DNA of 64,000 bases from Trinickia violacea (GCF_005280735.1 NZ_CP040077.1:3100001-3164000), one strand, 5' to 3'; counted from the stretch's first letter, positions 40,340 to 50,245 are shown. The notes: generated by a model from the sequence alone, not told the origin. Numbers and translations: made by a program.

Positions 40340-41448
40340 GCGCCCGCACGCAGCACGAGCGTGTCGTTACCGCTACGCTCCACAGTGGCGCCCAATGGCT
40401 GACTCTCCCGATTCAGCGTTTCGTGTAACCATCGAATGCCTTCGTCAGGCGCCCGGTTGATTTGGAAGTGGTGTGTCTGCATCGGCGTCATCGACAGTTC
40501 GGCCAGCGTGCCCGTTTCAAGGTCGAGCGTGGGGAAATACATCAGCGCAAGGTCGCTGCGAAACGCTTCCTGACCGGCGATACCTTCATAGTCGTTGATG
40601 AAGTCCCCGGCACCGTACAGGACGAGTTTGCCTCGATACAGCTCGATGCCCTTCACGTGGTGCGACGAATGGCCGTGTATGAGATCTACGCCCGCCGAAT
40701 CGATGAGTTCGTGCGCGAAGTATCGCTGCGAAGCAGGTATGTCGAAATCGAAGTTCTCGCCCCAATGGATCGAGACGATGACGACGTCGGCTGCCTGCCT
40801 GACCGCTCGCACCTGCGCCGCGATCGTGCATACGGTGTCAGGCGAAAGATCAGAGAGCCGGTTCACGCCGGGGCGGCCCCGATCGGCGGCCCAGTCCGCG
40901 CCCACGCCGCTGCATTCCGTGGCAAAGGCGAAGATCATCACTCTGCCGCCGCCCGCCAGTTCGATCAAGGCAGGCGCGCCCGCCTCGATGTCGTCCTGCC
41001 CCGCGCCAGCCGTATGAATGCCGGCTGAACGCAAGGCATTCAGAGTTTCCTTCAACCCGCGATAGCCCCAGTCGAGCACATGATTATTCGCGAGCGCGCA
41101 GCAGTCGATTTTCGCGGCGCTCAAGACGGGCGCGTTGGCAGGATGCATGCGGTAGTGGATGCCCTTTCTGGGCGATGCGTCCTCGCTGGATGTGACGGCC
41201 GTCTCGAGGTTGATGATGCGCGCGGCAGGACACATGCGCTGCAGTTCGGGCAGCGCATCGCCCCACACGTAGCCGAACGGGACACACTCCGGTAACGGGC
41301 CGTTTTTCGCTTCGGCGAGGCTCACATAGTCTCTCGCCGAACGCATATAGGGCTCGAAGAGATGGGGCCGGTTCGGATGCGGCAGTATCTGATCGATACC
41401 GCGCCCCAACATCACGTCCCCGCACAGAAACAGCTTGACGCAGTTCAT
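40336..41448 (-). CDS. CapA-family metallophosphatase-fold protein
   Basis: A 370-residue CapA/PgsA-type protein. The N-terminus LFLCGDVMLGRGID, ANNHVLDWGYRGL and VIVSIHWGENFDF, and the C-terminal LIHGHSSHHVKGIELYRGKL and VLYGAGDFINDYEG are the metal-site motifs of the family. Members are linked to polyglutamate capsule or cell-envelope polymers. There is no capB/capC nearby, so the role is open. ATG 41448 sits at the conserved N-terminus. Confidence 0.9.
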   Translation of the reverse strand: MNCVKLFLCGDVMLGRGIDQILPHPNRPHLFEPYMRSARDYVSLAEAKNGPLPECVPFGYVWGDALPELQRMCPAARIINLETAVTSSEDASPRKGIHYRMHPANAPVLSAAKIDCCALANNHVLDWGYRGLKETLNALRSAGIHTAGAGQDDIEAGAPALIELAGGGRVMIFAFATECSGVGADWAADRGRPGVNRLSDLSPDTVCTIAAQVRAVRQAADVVIVSIHWGENFDFDIPASQRYFAHELIDSAGVDLIHGHSSHHVKGIELYRGKLVLYGAGDFINDYEGIAGQEAFRSDLALMYFPTLDLETGTLAELSMTPMQTHHFQINRAPDEGIRWLHETLNRESQPLGATVERSGNDTLVLRAGA

Positions 41449-42021
41449 CCTTCGGGAAGAAACCAATGTTCCGGGCGCGGCAAGCCGCCCAAGACGCCTC
41501 CAATATAGTTTGCTGGCACTGACCTGCAACTGATCATCGCTGCGCTTGCCCCATACCGCGGCGAGTTGCAAGGAGTCTTGGTGGAGTCAACCTTTGACAC
41601 GGGGCGTCGGCGCTACGAGGGCGTGCGGAATTTGTGCGCTTTTGGGGGGACCACACAGACCCACGCCGTCCCGCGGACGGGGCGGCGTGGTCGGCGCAGA
41701 ACGGAGAATGGTGCGCGCACGCTCGGCTTGCCGATTGCACTGCGCCCAGCGTGCACTAGTGTTCCAAACACGCTATTGACTCGCGCCTTGACCGCGATGC
41801 GGGAATCGCTGCGCGACGCCGTCAGCGCCTCATGTTTTATACAAGCAAACAGAAGCTGTGGGAATAAGCGGTGCCCGTCCCAGGAATACCTTCGCGTGAG
41901 CAGGCCTTGTGACGACTACAGCGTTTCGGTCCACTCACATCGCCCGCCTCGGCGGGCGCGAGCGAAGAAGCGCTGCGTTGCATGCCGGGACGCTCTCCAT
42001 CTTTTTCGCGGAGGTATTGCC
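41449..42021. other. intergenic, no supportable gene
   Basis: The frame open from 41566 is only the upstream continuation of the DUF4148 gene and has no family match. The right end carries GGAGG for the next gene. Confidence 0.4.
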
Positions 42022-42294
42022 ATGAACATGCTCAGACTTGCCGCGGTCGCAGCGATCGCGCTCATCGGGACGGGCGCATGGGCACAGGAACTGACGCTGG
42101 AACAGGCACAGATTCAGGCGGCGCAGGTGCCTGCGACCGAGTCGGCTTCTCAGGACCTGGGCGGCGTGGAGCCGGGCGTCGGCGGGGGCGCGCCGCAGGG
42201 CGTGACGCGCCAACAGGTCTATCAGGATCTGATCGATTCCGAAAAGTCGGGCCAGCTGCAGATGATCCAGAACGGCGTCTTCCGCGGCCATTGA
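42022..42294 (+). CDS. secreted DUF4148-like small protein, 90 residues
   Basis: A cleavable signal peptide (MNMLRLAAVAAIALIGTGAWAQ) with cleavage likely after AWA. The mature part is Gln/Gly-rich and ends QQVYQDLIDSEKSGQLQMIQ-type repeats common in Burkholderiales DUF4148 proteins. GGAGG precedes ATG 42022. Function unknown. Confidence 0.75.
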   Translation: MNMLRLAAVAAIALIGTGAWAQELTLEQAQIQAAQVPATESASQDLGGVEPGVGGGAPQGVTRQQVYQDLIDSEKSGQLQMIQNGVFRGH

Positions 42295-42745
42295 CGGCCT
42301 GACGACCACGCCGGGCGCCGCGACGCGGCATACCGGCGCGGGGCGCGCCGGACGGGCGCGGAGTCGGCCGTATGCGTGTCCGTGGCGAGCGCGGTGGCCG
42401 ACCATCTCCCAATGCGGGACGCCGACAACGGACTTGCATTGGGCGGCAGAAGTACCGGGCGCGAGGCGGGCGCACCGCATCCGGCGAAGCGCGTTCGAGC
42501 CCCTCTCGTCAACGTCTCGACAGCCTCGACGGACGCGAGTTGCGCGCTGGTTGAACCCTTGTGGGACAAGGCGCGGCCAATGCGGATTTGCACAACAGTT
42601 TCCGCTAATGCACTCCGCTTTTTGCTCCATTCAGCGTCTATCCACGCCGTTCCGTGACCCGGGTCAACGGACTTTCCGACGAGCCGCCGCGCCGGCGCCG
42701 ATTTCAATGCTCACTCTGCGGGGCTTCACTGAAGGGAGGCTTGAC
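42295..42745. other. intergenic, no supportable gene
   Basis: Several overlapping frames in both directions, none with a family match. The right end holds AGGGAGG for the next gene. Confidence 0.4.
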
Positions 42746-43109
42746 ATGAAGAACTCGCTGACGATCTGGCCGATGCTTCTCGCGTTGGCATTCTCGCTCG
42801 CTGGCTGCGCCATAGGCGGCACGCCGGAAGGCGCGACACATCTGAGCGCAACGCAGTGCCGCGACCTCGCCGCTCTCAAAAACAACGCACCCATCACATC
42901 AGAGCGCAACCGGAGTGAACTAGCGGCGCTGGAGGCAGCGGGCTACGGACCCGTCAATATGGTTCGATCCGTACTATCCGGATGATCTGGAGGCGGCGCA
43001 GCGTCAGGTGGATCGTTGGTACCAGCAGGAGCCAGCAGGCGCGGCCCAGTTGAGGCGCAAGCGCCACGTCGGCTCGCTGCTCTGTTTGCGGTTGACCTGT
43101 GGCCGATGA
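42746..43109 (+). pseudogene. DUF4148-type lipoprotein, frameshifted
   Basis: The gene starts MKNSLTIWPMLLALAFSLAG-C (lipobox Cys21) and continues SATQCRDLAALKNNAPITSE, NRSELAALEAAGYGP. At about 42955-42962 the frame should change: the next frame reads WFDPYYPDDLEAAQRQVDRW, the expected family ending, and stops at 43109. In the primary frame it ends at 42985. The length of 364 bp is one over a multiple of three, so a single inserted base explains it. Confidence 0.75.
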
Positions 43110-43664
43110 ACGACGTGCGCGACGCTGACATGAATGTCTCTGTCGCGACCCCACTCGGACAATCGATCCAGACGCTCGTGTGTCCGCTTGCAAGTTGCCC
43201 GGACGTTCCTAACCCAAATCACCTTCTAGTACCTCTTGGCGGCAGGGGTATGAGCGTGTCCGCCCGTTTCGCAAAAGCAGCTCGTCGCGCTCTATACACG
43301 CGTATCAACGGACACGTCACTAGCCTATTTTGAACCTGGGGCCACTGCGTTTTGGAGCGGTGAATTCGCTTCACTCGCCAACCATGCGAAGGGCACTGAT
43401 TGGCAGGCACGATTGGGCTCAAAGAGTGCAACAGATAGGTGTCGCTGGGAGCGTTGCTTTCCAGCGCCACACAATTAAGCTTGTCCATCATTCCATCGAT
43501 GCCGGATCGGCGGTGCGAATCAGTTACGGTTTGGACATCATCTCCGCACGCAGCAGCTGGGACGGATGGATACCAATCGCGCGCACGACGTTCATTGCAA
43601 ACATGCATCGCCCGATAATGTTGAATTCGGTGCATCAACACCCTCACTATTGGAGAGCTACCAA
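43110..43664. other. intergenic, no supportable gene
   Basis: A 112-codon frame (43330-43668 plus) and an opposite 142-codon frame overlap; neither has a ribosome site or family resemblance. Confidence 0.4.
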
Positions 43665-44384
43665 ATGATCGACCTCCTGACGCAAGTCTTGAATGCGCAC
43701 GGCGGCCTTGAGCGTTGGAACAGGTTCAATAGCGTGACCGCGACCATCGTAACTGGGGGTGGGCTCTGGGCAATGAAGGGGCTTATCCAGGACCCCAATC
43801 CTCGTGAAATGACGGTCGCGCTCCATGAAGAGAGTGCGTCCGTCTCGCCCTTCGGCAGACCCAACTGGCGCACAGCCTTTACTCCGAGCCGCATTGCCAT
43901 CGAGTCGACTTCCGGCGAGATCGTTCGGGAACGCCACGACCCTAGAGCCCACTACTCCGGCCATGTGATGAATACGCCATGGGAGCCATTGGACAGAGCC
44001 TATTTCAATGGCTATGCGATGTGGACTTACCTGACAACCCCCTTTCTCCTGTCCATGCCGGGCGTCGCAGTGACTGAAATCCCGCCGTTGAACGAATACG
44101 GCGAAGTATGGCGTGGCCTGCGCGCTCATTTTCCCGAGCAGATCGCTACACACAGCACGGAACAGGACTTCTATTTCGGTCCAGACTTCTTGCTGCGTCG
44201 CCACGACTACGTCGTCGAAATCTCCGGCGGATTTTCCGCTGCACAATACGTCTACGAATTCGCGCAAGTTGAAGGACTGTATTTCCCGACTGAGCGCCGC
44301 GCCTACTTGCGCGGCCCCGACATGAATCCGGTTCGCGACTTGCTGCTCGTGTCCATTGATCTCAGCAACTTTCGATTCGGCTAG
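43665..44384 (+). CDS. hypothetical protein, 239 residues, LolA-like in outline
   Basis: ATG 43665 with GGAG upstream begins MIDLLTQVLNAHGGLERWNR, a start often seen in cytoplasmic beta-rich proteins of Burkholderiales and actinobacteria that process small molecules. The body is strand-rich with aromatic residues (DFYFGPDFLLRRHDYVVEIS, AAQYVYEFAQVEGLYFPTER) and ends VSIDLSNFRFG. No signal peptide. Fold similarity to lipoprotein carriers is only an impression; no function is assigned. Confidence 0.75.
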   Translation: MIDLLTQVLNAHGGLERWNRFNSVTATIVTGGGLWAMKGLIQDPNPREMTVALHEESASVSPFGRPNWRTAFTPSRIAIESTSGEIVRERHDPRAHYSGHVMNTPWEPLDRAYFNGYAMWTYLTTPFLLSMPGVAVTEIPPLNEYGEVWRGLRAHFPEQIATHSTEQDFYFGPDFLLRRHDYVVEISGGFSAAQYVYEFAQVEGLYFPTERRAYLRGPDMNPVRDLLLVSIDLSNFRFG

Positions 44385-44455
44385 CCGCGCGCTCGCGACG
44401 TCGGCTGTGTGCCAACCTTCGATCATTCGGTGGCGCTAGTCGAATGGCCCTTCAT

Positions 44456-44603
44456 GGCCCAGAGTGTGTCAAAACGTGCGCCGCGACCGGTGATCGGGAA
44501 ACTCGACTCGTCAGATCGCTCTGTGTTGGCTTGGTAGCCCTTCGGGAGGGGTAAAGCGACACTCGAAAACCGGGGGATTTCGAGTTTTGACACACTCTGG
44601 GCC
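44456..44603. mobile_element. 148-bp MITE-like element with perfect 20-bp terminal inverted repeats
   Basis: GGCCCAGAGTGTGTCAAAAC (44456-44475) and its exact reverse complement (44584-44603) bound 108 bp of non-coding DNA. No transposase frame and no obvious target duplication are present. It could be a non-autonomous insertion element or the fused ends of a deleted IS. Confidence 0.65.
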
Positions 44604-44793
44604 GCTTGCTGCCTGCCGCGACCGACGCAAGACAACCCGACCGGAACGTCCGGACCGGCTCCACGGTTCGCTGGGCCAGGCAGCCTATGGGTGTAGGATC
44701 CAGTCACCCGGTCCAACGTATTCGCGTCAGAAATCCGGTCGGTCCAACTAATTCGGTTCGCACGTCATGGTTGGCGTGACCGAAAAGGTTGGA

Positions 44794-45303
44794 TCAACGC
44801 GTCGAGACGACGATCGCCGCGCGGCGGTTCTGCGCCCGGCCGGCAGCAGTGCGGTTGTCACCCACCGGGTCGCGCTTGCCTTTCCCGATGGTGTGGACGC
44901 GGCCGGCAGCAAGGCCGGTGTCGACCAGTTCGATCGCTACGGTCTCGGCACGGCGCTTGGACAACCGAATGTTGTAGGCGTCCGTGCCCTCCCCGTCGGT
45001 GTAGCCATAGACGCGCACGCTGTTGAGCCCCACCGACGCGAGCGTGTGGCCGATGCGCTCGACGCTCCGGCGGACGTCAGGCTTGAGGTTGTAGCGGTCG
45101 AAGTCGAACAGGATCGGGTCGTTCGAGCCGAACTCGAAGCCCTGCTCAGTCTCTTGGAATCCTGCCGACCTGAGCGCCTTGACCTGCGTCTGGGTCAGAC
45201 CGCGGTAAAGCGGTGGCGTCTGGCAGCCCCCAAGCAGCATGCACAGGAGCAGTGCGCTCCCGATGCACATCCGCCAAATGCTTTCAGGAAACGAGTCTCT
45301 CAT
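44794..45303 (-). CDS. yfiB: OmpA-family lipoprotein YfiB
   Basis: A 169-residue lipoprotein (LLLCMLLGGC lipobox, Cys about 25) with a C-terminal OmpA peptidoglycan-binding domain (ILFDFDRYNLKPDVRRSVER, VYGYTDGEGTDAYNIRLSKR, GKGKRDPVGDN ... QNRRAAIVV). In the YfiBNR system YfiB captures YfiR at the outer membrane and frees YfiN. Third gene of the set, 97 bp after yfiN. Start ATG 45303. Confidence 0.88.
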   Translation of the reverse strand: MRDSFPESIWRMCIGSALLLCMLLGGCQTPPLYRGLTQTQVKALRSAGFQETEQGFEFGSNDPILFDFDRYNLKPDVRRSVERIGHTLASVGLNSVRVYGYTDGEGTDAYNIRLSKRRAETVAIELVDTGLAAGRVHTIGKGKRDPVGDNRTAAGRAQNRRAAIVVSTR

Positions 45304-45400
45304 CACCGCATCCTCTTCGAGTGCGCCCGCCTTGCGCGCGCTGTTACGAACCCTTGCGACGGCACCGGCTGCGCCTCGGCCGCTGCGCCAGGCCAGGGCG

Positions 45401-46669
45401 TCAAGCCGGTCCGGCGACGCCTTCGGCAAACTGCCACGACCCCGGCCGCGCGCGCTTGGCCCGATACATCGCTGCATCTGCGGCGCGCAGCAAGCCGATC
45501 GCGTCGCATGCATGATCGGGATACAGCGCAACGCCGATGCTCATCATGGTGGCCACCGTGTGGCCATCGGGCAAGACGATCGTCGGTGCCATGCTGGCCA
45601 GCACCTCCTCGGCGATACGGCCGGCGCTGGCCGCTTCGCGCATTGGCGCCAGCATCACGGCGAATTCGTCGCCGCCAAAGCGCGCGACCAGATCGGCCTC
45701 GCGCAACTGCATGCGCAGCCGCGCCGCAATGCCGATCAGCACCACGTCGCCGGCTTCATGACCGAGGCAGTCGTTGATCTCCTTGAAACGGTCACAGTCG
45801 AGATATAGCACGGCGACCCGCTGGCCCGTCACCGCGGCCTCGCCGAGGGCGCGCGCGAGGCGCGACTCGAACTGCACGCGGTTGGGCAGGCCCGTAAGGG
45901 CGTCGTGGCTGGCCTGGTGTTCGAGCGAGGCGTTTTCTTCGCGCAGGCTGTTTTGCCAGTCTTCGAATTCGTCGAGCAAGGCGTTGAAGTCGTCGCCGAG
46001 CTGGTTCAGTTCCGCGATCGCCACGGGCTCGACCCGCCGCTCGAACGCGCGCTCGCGCCGCACCGCGTGGGCGACGCCGGCCAGCGCGTGCAGCGGCGCG
46101 ACGATATTGCGCAGCAGACGCTGCGAGCTGACATAGGCGCCGAGCACGCTAACGGCGAGGCAGGCCACGATGCCGCCGAGGCCGCCGAGCAGGAAGCCAA
46201 AAAACTGGTGACCCTGGCCGCGCACTTCGATGTGACCGACGACGATGCCGTCGTGCAGCACCAACGTGGTCACGGGACCGGGCAGCGCAATGCCGGCCAC
46301 CTCCCGCTCGAGCCTGGCGGTTGCATTGCCGGCGGGCAAGTGCCACGCCGCGAACGGCAGGCCCTTTGCATCTGTGACGACGACCTCGGCCACGTCCTCT
46401 TCGTTGGCGATCACCCCGATCGCCTCGGCCGCCGCTACGCGGTCGCCGAACACCAGCGCCGCCTCGACCGTATAGCCGAGCGAGCGGGCCAGCAGGTTCA
46501 GATTGTTGCTGGCATAGGCACGCAGCGCGATCACGGCGACCACGATCAACGACACGGCGGCCATCGCGATCGCGACGAACGCCAGGCGCAGGTGCGCGCG
46601 GCGCAACACGCTTTGCAGCGTCGGGCGCGGCGTGCGCGGAGGGGAAACGGGGGGCGTGGGCTGTCTCAT
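45401..46669 (-). CDS. yfiN: inner-membrane diguanylate cyclase YfiN/TpbB-like
   Basis: Makes cyclic di-GMP. A 422-residue protein with a membrane helix at 29-50, a periplasmic CHASE8-type domain (55-150), a second helix at 158-180, a HAMP segment (183-235) and a GGDEF domain (253-415). The catalytic GGDEF is at 332-336 and the inhibitory-site RxxD at 323-326, five residues before it, so product inhibition should work. The start overlaps the yfiR stop by 4 bp. Confidence 0.93.
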   Translation of the reverse strand: MRQPTPPVSPPRTPRPTLQSVLRRAHLRLAFVAIAMAAVSLIVVAVIALRAYASNNLNLLARSLGYTVEAALVFGDRVAAAEAIGVIANEEDVAEVVVTDAKGLPFAAWHLPAGNATARLEREVAGIALPGPVTTLVLHDGIVVGHIEVRGQGHQFFGFLLGGLGGIVACLAVSVLGAYVSSQRLLRNIVAPLHALAGVAHAVRRERAFERRVEPVAIAELNQLGDDFNALLDEFEDWQNSLREENASLEHQASHDALTGLPNRVQFESRLARALGEAAVTGQRVAVLYLDCDRFKEINDCLGHEAGDVVLIGIAARLRMQLREADLVARFGGDEFAVMLAPMREAASAGRIAEEVLASMAPTIVLPDGHTVATMMSIGVALYPDHACDAIGLLRAADAAMYRAKRARPGSWQFAEGVAGPA

Positions 46670-47283
46670 GGCGTCAGCGGCCGCCGAGCAAGATTGAGCA
46701 CATTCGGGTGAACCCGTACGCCGCTGCGCGCCACGGCGTCGAGATTGATGTCGAACGTGATGCGTTCGACATCAACATTGAGGCAGAACATGCTGCCGGC
46801 GGTACAGGACGAGTCGTGTTCCGAGATGGTCAAGACCGGATGGCCGGCCACGGCGGCTCTGACCTGCTGTCTCTCATCGACGCTCAGGTCGCCGAGATAG
46901 ACGACGTCGCAGGCTGCGCCGATAGCGGGATCATCAAAGCCAATGCGCTGCACGTCGAGCGGCGTCGCGCCGGCCTGCAGCGCGCCGACCAGGCCGCTCG
47001 CGTAGTCGGGCCGGCCCGTCACGCACAGGCGCAGGCGGGCGGGTGGCGTCGGCCAGTGCGTGAAGCTGATAATGCCTAGCACGACTTGGCGCACGGCGGC
47101 GTCGCGCGGCGAAGTGGTGGGATCGGCGCGGCTCGCGGTGTCGACGCCGCGCGTATCGTTGGCTGGACCGGCTGCACTGGCGGGTGTCTCGGCGAGCGCG
47201 GCCGGTGCCGCGCCCAGCGCGCAAGCCACCGCGAGCAAGGCGTGGTGAAGCCAGGCGGCCCAGCCACGCCGACCGCGCGTCAT
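46666..47283 (-). CDS. yfiR: periplasmic repressor YfiR (DUF4154)
   Basis: A 205-residue secreted protein with signal peptide MTRGRRGWAAWLHHALLAVA ... PAALA. The mature domain has the DUF4154 outline: VRQVVLGIISFTHWPTPPAR, LRLCVTGRPDYA, VYLGDLSVDERQQV and NVDVERITFDINLDAVARSG, with Cys in pairs (SSCTAGSMFCLN) like the redox-active pair of YfiR. It would hold YfiN inactive from the periplasm. ATG 47328 is an alternative start, giving 220 residues. Confidence 0.88.
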   Translation of the reverse strand: MTRGRRGWAAWLHHALLAVACALGAAPAALAETPASAAGPANDTRGVDTASRADPTTSPRDAAVRQVVLGIISFTHWPTPPARLRLCVTGRPDYASGLVGALQAGATPLDVQRIGFDDPAIGAACDVVYLGDLSVDERQQVRAAVAGHPVLTISEHDSSCTAGSMFCLNVDVERITFDINLDAVARSGVRVHPNVLNLARRPLTP

Positions 47284-48063
47284 TGCGGCCGCATGACAGG
47301 CAGCCGCCGCGCAAACCCTCGCATGCATGATGAAAACATTCGTTGGCGTCGATCCCGGCGCTGTCTCCTGCCTCCCGCCATTCACGGGCCTGCACCGTAT
47401 CACGCGCACGGATCAATTCATCTTAGGCACAATGTCGGGCGACCAACCAGTGGGAAACACCCGCGAGCATCTTGGGGCGGAACGCTGACTTAGCGCCGTG
47501 CGCGGCTATGCCAGCGAACTCGGCACCCGCCGTTGATCCGGCCTCGATGTTGTAAATGGATACCATGACATCAACGATCCGATCGTCCGACGAAACATTG
47601 ACAGAAAGGCGTGCAAGTCCTGCTGAACGCGCCATTCAGCCCCCATTCGAGGCTTCGGCTGCGGCTTGTGGGCGACCGCTTCCGAGGGGCACGGAGGACT
47701 GCCGCCGACCCGATATAGCGGACAGCCGGTCTGTCCTAAACGACCGCGTTGGGTTCGAAAGCGCCTGGTCGATTTTTCTGGAACCGGTCACCGGATCGAG
47801 CATGGATCTCAATGGCCGGTACCTGAGCGTGGCCGACGTTCGAATGTCCACCTGAGAGCGCCGGCGAATGGCCGCATTTGGCCGCAGAACTGGGACCTTC
47901 GTCGACGGCCGACCAGCAGTTACCTGCCGGAATGAGCCGCCAAAAATGGCCATTCATGATTCTCTGCCCTTGACGAAAACTATTTCGTGTTTGCCAATTC
48001 ATTGAATTTGTGCGACCGGCGTCAAGCGCCGAAACGATCAGGCTCCCGGAACGGCCTGGGAGA
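47284..48063. other. non-coding region with a repeat-like fragment
   Basis: No gene supported. The stretch around 47720-47960 (for example CTAAACGACCGC and GAATGGCCGCATTTGGCCG) has the look of dispersed Burkholderiales repeat remnants; a related short piece, CTAAATGACCGC, occurs near 55210. This is an impression from two short matches. Confidence 0.3.
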
Positions 48064-48699
48064 TCATGAGCGGCGTCTAAACCATCCCGCGAGCGACATG
48101 CGGTCGCGCGTCGCAGGTAATACTTCGTGCAGCATGTCGGCGGAAAGAAACACTGCGATCCGGCTGCCGACTGGCGAGATGTCCTGCGTGCTCAAGCCCT
48201 CTGGATGTAGCCGCAACGCACCGCCGTGCTCAGGCAGCCAGTCCGCATTCAGATAGACGATGACAGACACCGTGCGGCTATCGTCATCGCGAAATTGATC
48301 GCGGTGTCGCAGATACGAAGCGCCCGGGGCGTAGTATGCGAAGTGGCTTTCGTATTCTTCGAGTCCCAGAAAGAGCCCGCGATTCAACGCAATACGCAGC
48401 ATTTCCATGATCGCCAGATACCGGTCGCGGGCTTCGGACTGGCCCGCCTCCAGCCACTGAATCCGGTCGCCGCGCACATCGCGCTGCAGCGAATGCGCCG
48501 TACCATGGCCGACACGCGCCATTTTGAGCGTCCCGGCCGTCGCAAGCGCTGCACATTCCAACGCCAGCGCGAGCGTCAAATCCGGTGGAAGAAAATTGTC
48601 CTGTTCCGACCAGCCATGATCATGAATGGCATCCACGATACGTCGATGATGTTCATCTCCGGGGGCATCGAAACGCGCCGGCGGGTGTGATCGGGTCAC
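48064..48699 (-). CDS. 2-oxoglutarate/Fe(II)-dependent oxygenase, prolyl-4-hydroxylase-like
   Basis: A 211-residue double-stranded beta-helix dioxygenase. Iron ligands are His and Asp in LRHRDQF (about 135-140) and the distal His in MLHEVLPATRDRMSLAGWF, where Arg binds 2-oxoglutarate. FAYYAPGASYLRHRD and VSVIVYLNADWLPEHGGALR are family blocks. GTG 48699 is chosen because AAGGAA lies about seven bases upstream. Substrate unknown; stand-alone. Confidence 0.87.
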   Translation of the reverse strand: MTRSHPPARFDAPGDEHHRRIVDAIHDHGWSEQDNFLPPDLTLALALECAALATAGTLKMARVGHGTAHSLQRDVRGDRIQWLEAGQSEARDRYLAIMEMLRIALNRGLFLGLEEYESHFAYYAPGASYLRHRDQFRDDDSRTVSVIVYLNADWLPEHGGALRLHPEGLSTQDISPVGSRIAVFLSADMLHEVLPATRDRMSLAGWFRRRS

Positions 48700-49039
48700 T
48701 GCCTGTTCCTTCGAACGACGGTGCTGGGTGGAAATTCGAACGGGCGTCCGAGGCGGGTATCGGCAAGGGGAGCCTGATCTGAACGAAAGATAGTAACACC
48801 GACTTCTCACGGGTCCTGTGGCCGGCTCTCCGCGTGGTCGCCGCATGGTTCCATGCATGGAACCGACAGCAAACGAAAGCGGAAGTGATTGCAGGGGATG
48901 GGCCAATTCCGCCATGTCGAAAAACCGGTTGCAGCCAGTGCCGCGGAACAGGGTAAGCAAGGGAGCGCAGTATCGTCTGGATGCCCGGCTGCGATCTCAT
49001 AAAATTGGACCGCCGAGACTGGTAGCCTCGGCCTGCCCG

Positions 49040-49160
49040 TCAGTGACGTGTCGCCGCGAGCGGAAACACCAGTTTGAGCTTGAAACGGACAAAGCCGTAG
49101 GCGAACAGCAACGCTAGCGGCAATGCTGCGACGATGAACCCCGGCTTCCGCCACCGCCCA
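49040..49160 (-). pseudogene. C-terminal tail of a lost membrane protein
   Basis: On the minus strand RWRKPGFIVAALPLALLFAY and GFVRFKLKLVFPLAATRH end at TGA 49042-49040. The hydrophobic helix followed by a short basic tail is coding-like, but upstream the frame breaks at about 49160. The remainder of 48700-49471 holds nothing else I can support. Confidence 0.4.
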
Positions 49161-49471
49161 CGCTGCCTCGGGTCCGTGCGTCCTCACCAGGCCGACGTTG
49201 CGGCAGCCATCCACCGCAGATCGCCGCTCGCGGCGCTACGCCGTACCGGCTCCTGCGCTTTTTTTTAAGCGTTCGCGAACTGTGCTGTTCGAATGGCGCT
49301 GAGCGACCCGAACCCGTCCTTCGAGTCATCACCCGCAGAGTGGCCGCTCGCGACCATAACGCGGCCACCCGGTCTACTGCCGGGGCCGGTATCTCGCCGG
49401 CACAAGGCACCCATTCGAAGTCGCCGATCTCGTTGCCCTTCTTGCCAGTCCACCCGCCATGTCGGTTTGCG

Positions 49472-50245
49472 CTAGTACACCGCCGTCATCATCGGAAGTA
49501 TTTCGTATTGCATACCAATGTCCGCCACCATCGCCGGATCGGCGTCGCGCATCGCTTCGACACTGGCCTCGTCCTTGGCGCGGACGATACCCACACCCCA
49601 GCCGCCCCTTGGGTCAAGCACCGGCCCGAATGCGACGACAATGCCCTCCTGAAGCTTCCCAGCCCAGTACTTGGAATGTTCGCTCATCGCCGACTTCTCC
49701 AGCGCATTTAGCGTCTGGGCGAAGTCTGGCCGCGGGGGGATCAGCCGGCACAGGAAATGGGAGAGCTTCCCCTCTTCCGATGCGTACGCCGTGAGCCACC
49801 CGAACACGCGCTCCCAGCCTTGTGCGTGTCCGGCACAGGATTGTGGACGGCCGGCGAATCCTTCGTGCCACAGCGTCAGTCGCGTGCCGCCATCGATCGG
49901 ACTGAGTTCGTATGTGATCGTCGTGGTGTTGCCGCCGTCCCAATCCGCCACCCAGGTCTGCACAAGTCGCGTTGGCGGCGACACTTCCAGGTACTCTCCC
50001 CCTACGCTGAAGGAGCGGCCGTCTGCACTCACGCCACCCGCGCGCCATTTGCCGCCTGGTCGAACCTCGGCCTGCCACTCGGTGGTCTGGTAAGTATCAG
50101 GCGACCCCCACCAGCGGGTGACTTCGCTGGAAGTCAAGGCGTCGAAAATCTTCTGCGCGGCAGCCGCGATTTCCACGACGGCCAATATCGTGCCGCGGTT
50201 GACATCGGCAACAGCGCGGGCTCTGCTATTGGGCGAAGCGCTCAT
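49472..50245 (-). CDS. SRPBCC (AHSA1-like) domain fused to a YCII domain
   Basis: A 257-residue fusion. Residues 15-165 form a START/SRPBCC ligand-binding barrel (FDALTSSEVTRWWGSPDTYQ, VRPGGKWRAGG, TRLTLWHEGFAG, GWERVFGWL). Residues 188-257 are a YCII-like ferredoxin fold (MSEHSKYWAGKLQEGIVVAF, GPVLDPRGGWGVGIV). Proteins of each type bind or act on small molecules; the substrate is unknown. The ATG overlaps the ArsR gene stop by 4 bp, the common ArsR-SRPBCC operon. Confidence 0.88.
   Translation of the reverse strand: MSASPNSRARAVADVNRGTILAVVEIAAAAQKIFDALTSSEVTRWWGSPDTYQTTEWQAEVRPGGKWRAGGVSADGRSFSVGGEYLEVSPPTRLVQTWVADWDGGNTTTITYELSPIDGGTRLTLWHEGFAGRPQSCAGHAQGWERVFGWLTAYASEEGKLSHFLCRLIPPRPDFAQTLNALEKSAMSEHSKYWAGKLQEGIVVAFGPVLDPRGGWGVGIVRAKDEASVEAMRDADPAMVADIGMQYEILPMMTAVY

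Noticed and set aside
44423..44716. 97-codon minus-strand frame over the 148-bp element
   Set aside because: Runs through both inverted-repeat ends; an accident of the element rather than a gene.
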